A DNA stretch of 64,000 nt from Telmatospirillum siberiense. GTDB lineage: Bacteria > Pseudomonadota > Alphaproteobacteria > Rhodospirillales > Magnetospirillaceae. Shown here piece after piece: positions 33,380-42,449 of the stretch (the first letter of the stretch is position 1; every line of letters begins with the position of its first letter). The DNA lies in the NCBI RefSeq assembly GCF_002845745.1, contig NZ_PIUM01000010.1, forward strand, positions 62,001 through 126,000. Reading direction: 5' to 3'. Below the pieces are notes generated by a model. That model was not told the origin of the DNA and did no database searches. It saw nothing but the letters and a program-made list of their open reading frames with translations. The translations under genes were made by a program, and so were the position numbers.

Positions 33380-33993
33380 TGCGCCGCTTGCTCGTCCTTC
33401 TGCTGATCGTCCTGGCACCCTTGTCCCCGGCATGGTCCGCCGGCCCCAGCCAGACCATGGAACCCGGGCAGGTCTTGCGGGGGCGTTTCGTGCAGGAACG
33501 TCATCTCAGCGGATTCGGCGCGCCTTTGCGGACCGAGGGGCGTTTCGTCCTGGTGCCGGGGCGCGGATTGATCTGGCAGGCCGAGACGCCCTTCGCCGTG
33601 ACCACCGTCATCACCGCGGCGGGTCTGGTTCAGACGGCCGGCGGCACGGAGACCATGCGGCTTCCGTCGGCCCGCTTGCCGTTCCTGTCGCGTCTCTATG
33701 ATATGCTGGGCGGTGTTCTCGGCGGCGATTGGCGGGCGATGGAGAGCGATTTCGCCACGACCCGTTCCGGTGACGACGGAAACTGGCGGATGGAGCTGGT
33801 CCCGCGCCGGGCGCCCGACCAAGTCTCCATGCCCTTCCGGTCCATCGTCGCCAAGGGCGGGCGTTTCCTGGACGAGGTGGTTCTCGCCAAGGCCGACAGC
33901 GAAGACTTCGATCGCCTGAGTTTCCTTGACCAGAGTCTGTCGCGCGATTCGCTGACGGGCGCCGAGGCGAGCCTGCTCGACTCTTCGCGATGA
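33379..33993 (+). CDS. apeL: LolA-like periplasmic lipid carrier (ApeL)
   Basis: A 204-residue protein with a signal peptide (LLVLLLIVLAPLSPAWSAG) followed by an open-barrel LolA-type domain: GQVLRGRFVQERHLSGFGAPLRTEGRFVLV and GLIWQAETPFAVTTVITAAG match the lipoprotein-carrier fold. It presumably ferries the hydrophobic polyene-lipid across the periplasm from the exporter to the outer membrane. It is coupled on both sides (TGATG with apeK, ATGA with apeM). Confidence 0.89.
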   Translation: MRRLLVLLLIVLAPLSPAWSAGPSQTMEPGQVLRGRFVQERHLSGFGAPLRTEGRFVLVPGRGLIWQAETPFAVTTVITAAGLVQTAGGTETMRLPSARLPFLSRLYDMLGGVLGGDWRAMESDFATTRSGDDGNWRMELVPRRAPDQVSMPFRSIVAKGGRFLDEVVLAKADSEDFDRLSFLDQSLSRDSLTGAEASLLDSSR

Positions 33994-36900
33994 GCCGGCT
34001 GTTCGCTCTCGCCTGGCTGGCCGTGGTGCTGCTGGCCGGTGCCCACCTGGTCTGGAGAGCCGCCGAGGGTCTGCATTTTCAGACCGATCTGACGGCGCTT
34101 CTGCCGCGCGAGGAGCGGGATCCCGCCTTGCAGCGGGCCAACGACGTGGTGACCAACGGCCTGGCGAAACATGTTGTCCTGCTGTTCGGCGCCGACGATC
34201 GGGAGAAGGCGCGGGCGGCGGCGGCCGACATCGCCGGGCGTCTTGCCGCCGAGGGGCTGGTGAGCGTGGCGACCGGCGGACTGGACAAGAACCGCCTGCA
34301 GTCCCTGGGGCGCCTTTACTTTCCCTATCGCCGCGGATTGTTGAGCGAGGACGACCGGCGCCGTCTGCTGGACGGGCGGGCCGGCGATATCGCCAATCGG
34401 GCGCTGTCGCAGATCTATGGTTTCGTCGGGATGGCCGACGCGCGATTGCTGCGGCAGGATCCCTTCCTGCTGATGCCGGCTTTTTTCTCCAGCCTGCCCA
34501 TACCGATGTCGCGCCTTGCCGTCGACGACGGCATGATGTCGCTCCAGCAGGACGGCATGACCTGGGTGATGGTGGCCGGACAGCTGAACGGCGGACCTTA
34601 CGCCCTTGATGTCCAGCGGCGCCTTGCCGCCCTTCTCGATGAGGGTTCCCTGCGGGCGGCTCGTCCGGGCGTCGAACTGTTGCGTCTGGGGGCGGTGTTC
34701 TATGCCCGGGCCGGTGCCGAGCAGGCGATGTCCGAGACCTCCGAGATCGGTCTCCTGTCCACCCTGGGCACCATTTTGCTGGTGTTGCTGGTCTTCCGCG
34801 CCTTGTCGGCGCTCTGGCTCAGTCTTCTGGTCATCGGAACCGGGGTGATGACGGCTTTGTCGGCCAGCCTGTGGCTGTTCGGCGAATTGCATGTGGGGGC
34901 CCTGCTGTTCGGGGTCAGCCTGATCGGCGTGGCGGTCGACTACAGCTTGCAATATTGCACGGAGATTTTCGGCGCTCCGGCGTCGCCGGCACTACGGCTG
35001 CGCCGGGTGCGGGCCGGCGTCACCCTGGGCGCGGCGACCACCGTGATCGGCTATCTGACCTTGTTTTTCGCCCCGTTCCCCGGACTGCACCAGATCGCCA
35101 TCTTCTCGGCGGTGGGCCTCGTGGCGGCATGGGCGACGGTGATCCTGTGGCTGCCGCTTCTCGATCGCAGCGCCGTTCCCCGGCATGGGCGCCGGTTGCT
35201 GGCATTCGGCGCCGGACTGGCCTCCCTGTGGGAGGATCGGCGCTATCGACGTCCCCGCCGGGCCGCGGCGATTCTTCTCGGGGTGGCCGCTCTGGCCGGC
35301 GTGCCGCGATTCCATGTCGATGACGACGTGCGGCATATGCAGGCCCTGTCGCCGGACCTGCGCGTCCAGCAGGAGCATATTCTGCGTCTGATCGGCGACA
35401 CCGCGGGCAGCCGTTTCTTCGTGATCGAAGCCGCCGACGAGGAGGGCGCCCTCGAGAGGGAGGAGGCCCTGGCCGATGCGTTGCGTCCGCTGGTGGCCGA
35501 CGGCGCCTTGCGCAATTTCCAGGCGCTGGCCCGCTATGTTCCCTCCGCCGCGCGGCAGCGGGACAATCGCCGTCTGCTGCGCCGCCTCCTCGAGGAGCCG
35601 TTGCTGGAGGGACATCTTCGCCAGCTTCAGCTGGAATTGCCGCCGATGCCCACGGCGGATCAGGACGAGGCCGGGCCGGCGCTGACGCCGTCGCAGGTCC
35701 TTTCCGGCGACGGCCCCCTGGCCTCCCTGGCGATGCTGGACATGGGACGGGTCAATGGCGTGGTGACCCATGTGGTGACCCTGGAAGGGGTGGCGGACGT
35801 CGAGCGCGTGGCGCGCGCGGCCGGCGGTCTCGAGGATGTGCGGTTCGTCGATCCGACGGAAAGCTTCACCCTCCTTCTCGGCAAATATCGGTACCGGGCG
35901 TTGCTTCTGACCGGTCTCTCGGCGGTTTTGATGGTGCCCCTCGTCATGGGGCGCCATGGCGTGGGAGGGTTGCGTCTGCTGGTGCCACCACTTCTGGCGG
36001 TGATTCTGACGCCGGCGCTCAGGGCTTTGGGGGGCGCCGCCTTCACTTTTTTCGACGCCATGGCCCTGGTTCTGGTGCTGTCGGTCGGGGTGGATTATGC
36101 GGTCTTCTGCGCCGAGAGCCGGGGTGAGCGCCGCCAGGTCACGCTTCTGGCCGTCGCCCTGGCCGCCTGTACGGCCTTGATGTCCTTCGGTATGCTGGCT
36201 TTGAGCGGCGTCGCCGCCGTGCACGCCTTCGGTTCGACCATGAGCCTCGGCATTCTGTTGGCTTTTATCCTGGCTCCGATGGCGTGGGCGGACGAACCGG
36301 GCGGCCCGGCCGACGGTCACTGGGCGCGATTGGCCGAGCGGGGGACGTGGCTCGGGATGCGTCTGATCCTTCTGCTTTACAGGATCGCTGGGCGGCGCGG
36401 ATGCGTGTTCCTGTTGTGGCTGATCGTTCCCTACTTCTATCTCACCGACGGCCGGCGGCGGCGGCACTCGCTCGACTTTCTGGGCCGCGTTCGCGCGTTT
36501 CGAGGGGAAAAGCCTCCCGGATGGCGGGATGGCCTCATCCATTTCATGTCATTCGCCGAAAAGGCGCTCGACACGGTCATCGCCTGGTCCGCGCCCCAGC
36601 GAACCGGAGCCATCCGTATGGTGGGCGCGGAGGCCATCCGGCAAGTTGCCGCCGAGGGCCGGGGCGGCCTGCTCATCGTGTCTCATCTCGGCAATGCCGA
36701 CATGTGCCGGGCCCATCAGGCCAAGCTGTTCGGGCGGCCGCTCAACGTCCTTCTCCATACCCGTCATGCCGTTCACTACAACCGGATCCTGCGGGCCATT
36801 CATCCGGACGTGGAGGCACGGACGATCCAGGTCACCGAAATCGGTCCCGAAACGGCGATCGACCTCAAGGAGCGGGTGGAACGGGGCGAATGGATCGCCA

Positions 36901-37220
36901 TCGCGGGAGACCGGATTCCCGTTCTCAGCCGGACGCGGATCAGCCGGGTCTCCTTTCTGGGGCATCCCGCAGCCTTCTCCCAGGGGCCGTTTATTCTGGG
37001 GGCCTTGATGGATTGCCCGGTCCATCTGATGTTTTGTCTGCGCGAGGGTGCGGGCTTTTCCATGTATTTCGAGACGTTTGCGGAAAGAAGGTTGGAAATA
37101 CAGCGAAAATCGAGAGAGCAGATTCTGGGGGATATGTGCCAGTCATATGCTCATATCCTTGAGAGGTATTGTCTCAAGGCGCCAAGTCAGTGGTACAATT
37201 TTTTTGATTTTTGGGCCTGA
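33990..37220 (+). CDS. apeM: MMPL/RND exporter fused to an LpxL-like acyltransferase (ApeM fusion)
   Basis: A 1076-residue fusion. Residues 1-770 form an MMPL-type RND exporter: an N-terminal helix, TDLTALLPREE, and two hexa-helix groups (LLFGVSLIGVAVDYSLQYC and LVLVLSVGVDYAVFCAESR carry the GxxxDY motif of proton-driven family members). After a short linker (WADEPGGPADG, near 36290), residues about 790-1076 are an LpxL/HtrB-like acyltransferase (COG4261-like) with the H-x4-D motif VSHLGNADM and GDRIPVLSRTRIS. I read through the junction and see no frameshift or stop. A permease joined to a lipid acyltransferase would couple export to acylation of the anchor. The last gene of the coupled series, it ends 9 bp from a convergent beta-lactamase-fold gene. 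Confidence 0.88.
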   Translation: MSRLFALAWLAVVLLAGAHLVWRAAEGLHFQTDLTALLPREERDPALQRANDVVTNGLAKHVVLLFGADDREKARAAAADIAGRLAAEGLVSVATGGLDKNRLQSLGRLYFPYRRGLLSEDDRRRLLDGRAGDIANRALSQIYGFVGMADARLLRQDPFLLMPAFFSSLPIPMSRLAVDDGMMSLQQDGMTWVMVAGQLNGGPYALDVQRRLAALLDEGSLRAARPGVELLRLGAVFYARAGAEQAMSETSEIGLLSTLGTILLVLLVFRALSALWLSLLVIGTGVMTALSASLWLFGELHVGALLFGVSLIGVAVDYSLQYCTEIFGAPASPALRLRRVRAGVTLGAATTVIGYLTLFFAPFPGLHQIAIFSAVGLVAAWATVILWLPLLDRSAVPRHGRRLLAFGAGLASLWEDRRYRRPRRAAAILLGVAALAGVPRFHVDDDVRHMQALSPDLRVQQEHILRLIGDTAGSRFFVIEAADEEGALEREEALADALRPLVADGALRNFQALARYVPSAARQRDNRRLLRRLLEEPLLEGHLRQLQLELPPMPTADQDEAGPALTPSQVLSGDGPLASLAMLDMGRVNGVVTHVVTLEGVADVERVARAAGGLEDVRFVDPTESFTLLLGKYRYRALLLTGLSAVLMVPLVMGRHGVGGLRLLVPPLLAVILTPALRALGGAAFTFFDAMALVLVLSVGVDYAVFCAESRGERRQVTLLAVALAACTALMSFGMLALSGVAAVHAFGSTMSLGILLAFILAPMAWADEPGGPADGHWARLAERGTWLGMRLILLLYRIAGRRGCVFLLWLIVPYFYLTDGRRRRHSLDFLGRVRAFRGEKPPGWRDGLIHFMSFAEKALDTVIAWSAPQRTGAIRMVGAEAIRQVAAEGRGGLLIVSHLGNADMCRAHQAKLFGRPLNVLLHTRHAVHYNRILRAIHPDVEARTIQVTEIGPETAIDLKERVERGEWIAIAGDRIPVLSRTRISRVSFLGHPAAFSQGPFILGALMDCPVHLMFCLREGAGFSMYFETFAERRLEIQRKSREQILGDMCQSYAHILERYCLKAPSQWYNFFDFWA

Positions 37221-37228
37221 TTTTTTAT

Positions 37229-38419
37229 TTATTCAGACTGGATTTTTGGGGGCGTTGCCAAAAGCAGCATCAGTTTGTGGCCGAGGCTGTAATCCCAGTT
37301 GAAGGCGTTTTGCAGAACGACCACGGCGGTGCCGTTGGTCTCGTTGACGGCGAGATAGCTGGTGTAACCGGCGATCAGGCCGACCTGGTAGAGGATGCGG
37401 GTATCGCCCACGTCGTCCGCAATCCAGGCGATGGCCGCCGCTTCGCGCGGCCGAGCGAAGCGGATCCGCAAATTTCCAGCCAGCGCGCTGCTCAAGGGAG
37501 AGCCATCCTTTCTGACATGGGCTCCGGCGAAGTTCAGAAGATCGCGGGCGGTGGAATAAATCGCCGCCGATCCGCGCATGATGCCGGTCATCCGCCAATC
37601 GGGGACGGGCTCGCCTCGCCGGATGAACTTCGGCTGATCTCCGGCATGCCCGATGGCCCGCGAGGCATATCCCGGCAGTTTTTCGGGGTCGTAGCCGGTA
37701 TGGGGCAGGCCCAGCGGCCCCGTGATGCGTTGGGCCAGCAGTTCGTCGAGCGTCTGGCCCGTTCTCCGTTCGACGACGTCGCCCAGGATGCCGTAGCCGA
37801 TATTCGAATATTGCGGGTTCGGATCGGACGGCGCGGAAAAGTCCGAGAGATAGTCCAGGACGGTGTCGCGGTCGAGATGGCGGTAGAAATTGTCGCCGGT
37901 GAACAGATATTCGACGAAGTAGGCCAGCGTCCTGAGGGTGGCGGGCTGACGCGGCAGGCCCGAGGTGTGGGTGGCGAGCTGCTCCAGGGAAATCCGGGCG
38001 GCATCGGAACTGAGCGGCGTTCCCGGCGGCAGGAGCGCCGGCAGGGTGTCGGACCAGGACAGCCGCTTCTCCTGCACCAGCGTCGCCGTGATTCCGCCCA
38101 GAAAACCCTTGCTGAGGGATCCGACGGCGAACAGGGTGTCCGGGCCGGGTGTTTCGCCTCCGCCGGATGTGGTACTGCCATAACCGAAAAACCGGCAGGA
38201 CCCATCGGGTAGCAGAAGACCGACGATCAAGCCGGGTGTCTGGCCCTGACGGGTCAAAGGGCCGGCGAGGGACTCCACTTCCTGCGGAAGGTTTGAGAGA
38301 TCGGGTTCGATCCGCTCTTTCGGCGGCTCCGCCTCCCAGGTCGACAAGGTGCCACAGGCGTTCAGTGTCAGCGAAATGACGATCGCCGCGATGAACGATC
38401 TCAATAATTCACGTTTCAT
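37229..38419 (-). CDS. Beta-lactamase-fold serine hydrolase lipoprotein
   Basis: A 396-residue protein with a lipoprotein signal (FIAAIVISLTLNAC, Cys22). Class C/esterase-type motifs: S-x-x-K in VGSLSKGF (Ser101, Lys104), Y-x-N in YSNIGYG (about residue 203), and a VGLIAGYTS C-terminal segment in place of KTG. Members include D-aminopeptidases, esterases and AmpC-like enzymes. It may be a membrane-anchored peptidase or esterase that acts on the polyene lipid or cell wall. It lies on the opposite strand, between apeM and apeN, so it is transcribed separately from the cluster; the two 3' ends are 9 bp apart. Confidence 0.9.
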   Translation of the reverse strand: MKRELLRSFIAAIVISLTLNACGTLSTWEAEPPKERIEPDLSNLPQEVESLAGPLTRQGQTPGLIVGLLLPDGSCRFFGYGSTTSGGGETPGPDTLFAVGSLSKGFLGGITATLVQEKRLSWSDTLPALLPPGTPLSSDAARISLEQLATHTSGLPRQPATLRTLAYFVEYLFTGDNFYRHLDRDTVLDYLSDFSAPSDPNPQYSNIGYGILGDVVERRTGQTLDELLAQRITGPLGLPHTGYDPEKLPGYASRAIGHAGDQPKFIRRGEPVPDWRMTGIMRGSAAIYSTARDLLNFAGAHVRKDGSPLSSALAGNLRIRFARPREAAAIAWIADDVGDTRILYQVGLIAGYTSYLAVNETNGTAVVVLQNAFNWDYSLGHKLMLLLATPPKIQSE

Positions 38420-38610
38420 GGTTTCGCTTGTGGTCTGGAAATTTTAAAACCGGTAATAGAGAAGATGTCTTTTCGCATGAAAGCGGGAAATCTCAAACCG
38501 TAGTTTCCGGGGTCCGAGATTTTCTGCCGGAGGAGTCTCTCGAATACTTTTTCATCGCTCGAATTCGTGTATTGTCCGGTCACGTTATTCCAAAATGAAG
38601 GGGTGTTGAG

Positions 38611-39195
38611 TTGAGTATTCGAGCGATCATTGGCGCCGCGCTCATGTCAATCCTGGCTGCTTGCGCCAGCGAGCCGGCGCCCGTGGCGCCGGTCAAGGTC
38701 GCGCCCGATCTGTCGCTGACCTTGCCTCGGCTCAACGATCTGGGCCGGCGCGTCGAGGCAAGCCAGATGCTCATTGCCCATTATGGCGAGCAGTCCTACC
38801 CCTTCGAAGGGCGCCTGAGTGCCACGCCCGAGCGTTTCCTCATGGTCGGACTGGATCCGATGGGCCGTGAACTGTTGCGCATCACCTGGACACCCGGCGG
38901 CGTCGAATATTCTGCCGCTCCCTGGGTGCCGAACTCCATGCGGCCGGAAAATATCCTGGTGGATATCGTTTTGCTTTACTGGCCCGAAGACGTCGTTCGC
39001 GCGATGTTGGTAAGAGCGGGGGCAACCCTGGAGAGCGGCCCCCGCAGCCGGTCGATCCTGGCCGGAGGACGGGAAGTCATGCGAGCCGATTATCAACCGG
39101 TCTCGGGAGACTCTCCTTGGACAGGGCGGTTGCATTACAGCAATCTCGCCTGGGGATACTCGCTGGATATTCAGACGGTCGAGACGCGCCCCTGA
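38611..39195 (+). CDS. apeN: DUF3261 lipoprotein of the aryl polyene cluster (ApeN)
   Basis: A 194-residue lipoprotein with an LAAC lipobox (Cys18), followed by PRLNDLGRRVEASQMLIAHYGEQSYPFEGRL and FLMVGLDPMGRELLRITWTPGGVEY, as in DUF3261. Such lipoproteins accompany APE exporters and probably act at the outer membrane with ApeL, like LolB with LolA. The start is TTG at 38611, with AAGGGG about 8 bases upstream; the next in-frame ATG would destroy the signal peptide. A 191-bp spacer to the divergent hydrolase gene holds its own promoter, so the cluster has at least two transcription units on this strand. Confidence 0.82.
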   Translation: MSIRAIIGAALMSILAACASEPAPVAPVKVAPDLSLTLPRLNDLGRRVEASQMLIAHYGEQSYPFEGRLSATPERFLMVGLDPMGRELLRITWTPGGVEYSAAPWVPNSMRPENILVDIVLLYWPEDVVRAMLVRAGATLESGPRSRSILAGGREVMRADYQPVSGDSPWTGRLHYSNLAWGYSLDIQTVETRP

Positions 39196-39213
39196 GCGCG
39201 GCGTCATCTGAAT

Positions 39214-39253
39214 CTTAAGGGCTGGAGCGATTGTTTCGCGGCAAGCCCTTAAG
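39214..39253. repeat. Dispersed hairpin repeat overlapping a stop codon, copy 2
   Basis: CTTAAGGGCT and AGCCCTTAAG are perfect 10-bp arms around a loop that contains a second short stem (GCGA-TCGC). The element lies between the convergent apeN and lipoprotein genes, whose TAA (39249-39251) is inside the right arm. It matches 5544-5586, which holds the recQ stop in the same way. It could serve as a bidirectional terminator. Confidence 0.85.
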
Positions 39254-39659
39254 AAAGGGCCAGCCTGATGATCTGGCGGTCGATGTCGGACTCGAACTGG
39301 TGAATCCATTTGTTATAGGTGGTGTGAATCAGCCCATCGCTCGTCGCCAGAAGATTGGCGCTGGTTACATAGCTGATGGAATAATTGCCGGTGGTGAACA
39401 GGACTTCGATGTCGGCGCTGTGCCCATTGTGATCGATATGTCCTTTCAGATGTCCGGGCTCCACGGGGACAAGGGTCCAGCCCCGATCCGTTCCGGCCAG
39501 AACGATCGCCCTCTGCATGTCGGGCAGGGAGATCTGCGTGACGGCCGCGGGAATGGGATGGCTGACGACGTTGTAGACCGGTTGCTGGCGGGAGCAGCCC
39601 ACCACGACCAAGGCCAAGCCGCCGGCAACGATGATGTTCCTCGCCATCTTTAAAATCAT
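39249..39659 (-). CDS. Small lipoprotein of unknown function
   Basis: A 136-residue protein with a lipoprotein signal (NIIVAGGLALVVVGC) and a compact domain: YNVVSHPIPAAVTQISLPDMQRAIVLAGTDRGWTLV, then GHIDHNGHSADIEVLFTTGNYSISYVTSANL and HTTYNKWIHQFESDIDRQII. I do not recognise a named family. The fold may bind a small ligand in the periplasm. ATG 39659 is chosen because GGGAG lies 8 bases upstream; a TTG two codons earlier is less likely. It is on the strand opposite to the aryl polyene genes, between apeN and apeO. Confidence 0.75.
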   Translation of the reverse strand: MILKMARNIIVAGGLALVVVGCSRQQPVYNVVSHPIPAAVTQISLPDMQRAIVLAGTDRGWTLVPVEPGHLKGHIDHNGHSADIEVLFTTGNYSISYVTSANLLATSDGLIHTTYNKWIHQFESDIDRQIIRLALS

Positions 39660-40071
39660 TCTCAATACTCCCTGCGAGACAAGGGGGGCTCATCCCCTAC
39701 CAGAAGAAATAAAAGCCTGTGGATTATCCACGGAAAAGGTATGCCAATCTTTAACGGGGTCGCCCATAAAGAAATCGTATGTTTTTCAATAATCGTCCTT
39801 TGGGGCGACCGCGCGCGGAACATTGGGCGCACCTTCAACCAGCCCTCGGCTGACCGCCGGTGACGCGGTACGCGCAAGGGTTATCTGGTTACTTTCCGGT
39901 AGGGCTTTTTGGTGTATTGTCCGCCGGCATCTTGGATCGAAAGGTTGGGTATTTGGTCGTCCGCGCGGTGGTTTCTGTTGTCTTCCCGTCGGCGAGGGCC
40001 GTTTGCGGCGGCGCCGCGACGGCTTCCGATGCGTCGGCCGGATTCGATGTTCCGGCGGTGAGGGTGTGGCC
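39660..40071. promoter_or_regulatory. Intergenic region upstream of apeO
   Basis: These 412 bp separate the small lipoprotein from apeO. The first 150 bp are relatively AT-rich; the rest is GC-rich. In-frame codons before the apeO ATG do not look like ketosynthase sequence. This spacer must contain the promoter of the apeO-apeP-apeQ-apeR run, but no clear box could be fixed by eye. Confidence 0.4.
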
Positions 40072-41256
40072 ATGAGGCTTTACCTGAACGATTGCGGCGT
40101 CGTCTGTCCCTTGGGCCGGGGTCGGTCCGCCGTTGCCCGGGCCTTGTTCTCCGGGGCGTCCCATGCCTTTCGCGAAGACGCGGTCTCGATTCCGGAGCGG
40201 AGCGTCCAGGTTGGCGCGATCGACGGAGAGTTTCCGCCACCGCCTCCGGTCGCGGCGGCCTATGACTGCCGCAACAACCGGATGATGTGGGCGGCGCTGG
40301 CCGAGATCCGTCCGGCGGTGGAGGCCTGCGCCGCCCGTTACGGCGTCCACAGGATAGCGGTGGTGTTGGGCAGCAGCACCTCGGGCATCGCCGAGGGCGA
40401 GATTGCTCTGTCCGCCTACCGGAGTGGCGGCGTATGGCCCGGAAGCTACCATTACCGGCAGCAGGAACCCGGTACCCTGGCCGTTTTCGCCGCGCGCGCC
40501 CTGGGACTGGAGGGGCCTGCCTATACGGTGGCCACCGCCTGCTCGTCGAGCGGCAAGGTTTTCGCCTCCGCCCGCCGGTTGATCCGGTCCGGGCTGGTCG
40601 ACGCCGCCGTGGTGGGCGGGGCGGATTCGCTCTGCCGGATGACCTTGAACGGCTTCCATTCGTTGGAGGCGCTGTCAAAAAGCCGTTGCAATCCCTTCAG
40701 CGCCCATCGCGACGGCATCACCATCGGGGAGGGGGCCGCCGCTTTTCTGCTTTCCGCCGAGCCCGGTCCGGTGGAGTTGCTGGGGGTGGGCGAAAGTTCG
40801 GATGCCCATCACGTCACCGCGCCCGATCCCGAAGGCGAAGGCGCGCGGGCGGCCATGGCGATGGCGCTGTCCGACGCCGGCCTGACTCCCGCCGACATCG
40901 CCTATGTCAATCTGCACGGCACGGCGACACCGCTCAACGACGCCATGGAGAGCCGCGCCATGGCGGCGCTGTTCCCGGCGTCGACGCCCTGCAGTTCGAC
41001 CAAGGGCATGACCGGACATATGCTGGGGGCGACCGGCGGCGTCGAGGCCGCGTTCCTATGGCTTACCCTCAATCCGGAAACCAATGCCGGATTGCTGCCG
41101 CCCCATCTGTGGGACGGCTGCTTCGACGACGCCTTGCCCCGGCTCAATCTGATCGCTCCGGGCACTCCGCTGGTTGAACGGGGGCGCTCGGCCATGCTCA
41201 GCAATTCCTTCGGGTTCGGCGGCAGCAACGTTTCCCTGGTTCTGGGGCGGGCCTGA
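40072..41256 (+). CDS. apeO: Beta-ketoacyl-ACP synthase (ApeO)
   Basis: A 394-residue condensing enzyme with a complete Cys-His-His triad: TACSSSG (active-site Cys), VNLHGTATPLNDAMES and STKGMTGHMLGATGGVEA. The glycine-rich C-terminus SNSFGFGGSNVSLVLGR is normal. By cluster position it corresponds to ApeO, the active partner of the chain-length factor ApeC in the polyene ketosynthase heterodimer. ATG 40072 follows GTGTGGCC and begins the family N-terminus (MRLYLNDCGVVCPLG). Its TGA shares a base with the next ATG, the start of a tightly coupled run of four genes. Confidence 0.91.
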   Translation: MRLYLNDCGVVCPLGRGRSAVARALFSGASHAFREDAVSIPERSVQVGAIDGEFPPPPPVAAAYDCRNNRMMWAALAEIRPAVEACAARYGVHRIAVVLGSSTSGIAEGEIALSAYRSGGVWPGSYHYRQQEPGTLAVFAARALGLEGPAYTVATACSSSGKVFASARRLIRSGLVDAAVVGGADSLCRMTLNGFHSLEALSKSRCNPFSAHRDGITIGEGAAAFLLSAEPGPVELLGVGESSDAHHVTAPDPEGEGARAAMAMALSDAGLTPADIAYVNLHGTATPLNDAMESRAMAALFPASTPCSSTKGMTGHMLGATGGVEAAFLWLTLNPETNAGLLPPHLWDGCFDDALPRLNLIAPGTPLVERGRSAMLSNSFGFGGSNVSLVLGRA

Positions 41257-41717
41257 TGGGCGGCGCCTTTCCTTCGCCCGGCGATCTCCTACCGCACCGT
41301 CCGCCGATGGTGTTGCTGGACGAGGTGCTGGACTATGGCGAGGCCATGGCGAAGGCATCCCTGACCATTCATGCCGGGACAGCGTTTTTCGAGCCCGATC
41401 TGGGCGTGCCCGCCCATGTCGGCATCGAATGGATGGCCCAGACCTGCGGCATTTTCGCCGGCCTGGAGGCCAGGGCCGCCGACCGTCCGATCCGCTTGGG
41501 CTTTCTGCTTGGCACCCGACGTTACCAGTCGATGCGCTCCTGGTTCGCCTTGGGGGAACGGCCGGTGATTTCCGTCGATCTGGCGTTTCGCGAAGAGGGG
41601 ATGGCGGTTTTCGACTGCCGGATCGCGGTTGCCGATGCTCCCGTCGCCACCGCGCGGTTGACCCTCTATCAACCCGATGGCGAAGCGCCATCGACATCCG
41701 ACCAATCCATGGAGTAG
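41256..41717 (+). CDS. apeP: 3-hydroxyacyl-ACP dehydratase-like hotdog protein (ApeP)
   Basis: A 153-residue hotdog protein: LLPHRPPMVLLDEVLDYGEAMAKASLTI is the FabZ-like N-terminal block with the His of the active site. VPAHVGIEWMAQTCGIFAGLEAR is the central helix, with Glu where FabZ also has Glu. It pairs in other clusters with ApeI to form the polyene dehydratase. It starts at TGATG with apeO. The gap to apeQ is 6 bp. Confidence 0.88.
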   Translation: MGGAFPSPGDLLPHRPPMVLLDEVLDYGEAMAKASLTIHAGTAFFEPDLGVPAHVGIEWMAQTCGIFAGLEARAADRPIRLGFLLGTRRYQSMRSWFALGERPVISVDLAFREEGMAVFDCRIAVADAPVATARLTLYQPDGEAPSTSDQSME

Positions 41718-41723
41718 CGGGTT

Positions 41724-42449
41724 TTGGACAGAACGATCCTGGTCACCGGCGCCAGCAAGGGTATCGGTCGCGCCGTCGCCTTGAGACTGGCCCGCGATGG
41801 TTTTCATGTCGCGGTTCACTACGGTTCCGATCAAGCGGGGGCCGAAGCCGTGGCCGCCGCAATCCGCGAGGCCGGCGGCACCGCCCGCATCTTGTCCTTC
41901 GATATCGCCGATCGTGCCGCCTGCCGCGCGGTTCTCGAAGACGAGATCGCGCGACATGGCGCTTTCTACGGTGCGGTATTGAACGCCGGCATCACCCGCG
42001 ACGCGGCTTTTCCCGCCATGGAGGGCGAGGATTGGGATCGCGTGTTGGGGACCAATCTCGACGGTTTTTATAATGTCTTGCACCCCGTCGTCATGCCGAT
42101 GGTGTCGGCGCGGCGCGGCGGTCGCATCGTCAGCCTGTCCTCCGTTTCGGGATTGGCCGGAAATCGCGGACAGGTGAATTACAGCGCCTCGAAGGCCGGC
42201 ATCATCGGTGCCACCAAGGCCCTGGCCATCGAACTGGCCAAGCGCGCCATCACCGTCAATTGCGTGGCGCCCGGCATCATCGAAACTCAAATGATCAAGG
42301 ATCTGCCGCTCGATGAAATCGCCAGGATGGTGCCGCTGCGCCGGGTCGGCCAACCCGAGGAGGTGGCCGCGGCGGTGGCCTTCCTGTGTTCCGACGAGGC
42401 GGGATACATCACGCGGCAGGTGATCTCGGTGAATGGAGGGATGATCTGA
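41724..42449 (+). CDS. apeQ: 3-oxoacyl-ACP reductase (ApeQ, FabG-like SDR)
   Basis: A 241-residue short-chain dehydrogenase. TGASKGIGRA binds NADPH, LNAGITRD is the NAG motif, SLSSVSGLAGNRGQVNYSASKAG provides the catalytic Ser, Tyr and Lys, and the C-terminus is typical of FabG (YITRQVISVNGGMI). It reduces the beta-keto group after each condensation. The start is TTG at 41724 (LDRTILVTGASKG), since no in-frame ATG precedes the glycine-rich motif. Its stop shares a base with the apeR ATG. Confidence 0.92.
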   Translation: MDRTILVTGASKGIGRAVALRLARDGFHVAVHYGSDQAGAEAVAAAIREAGGTARILSFDIADRAACRAVLEDEIARHGAFYGAVLNAGITRDAAFPAMEGEDWDRVLGTNLDGFYNVLHPVVMPMVSARRGGRIVSLSSVSGLAGNRGQVNYSASKAGIIGATKALAIELAKRAITVNCVAPGIIETQMIKDLPLDEIARMVPLRRVGQPEEVAAAVAFLCSDEAGYITRQVISVNGGMI

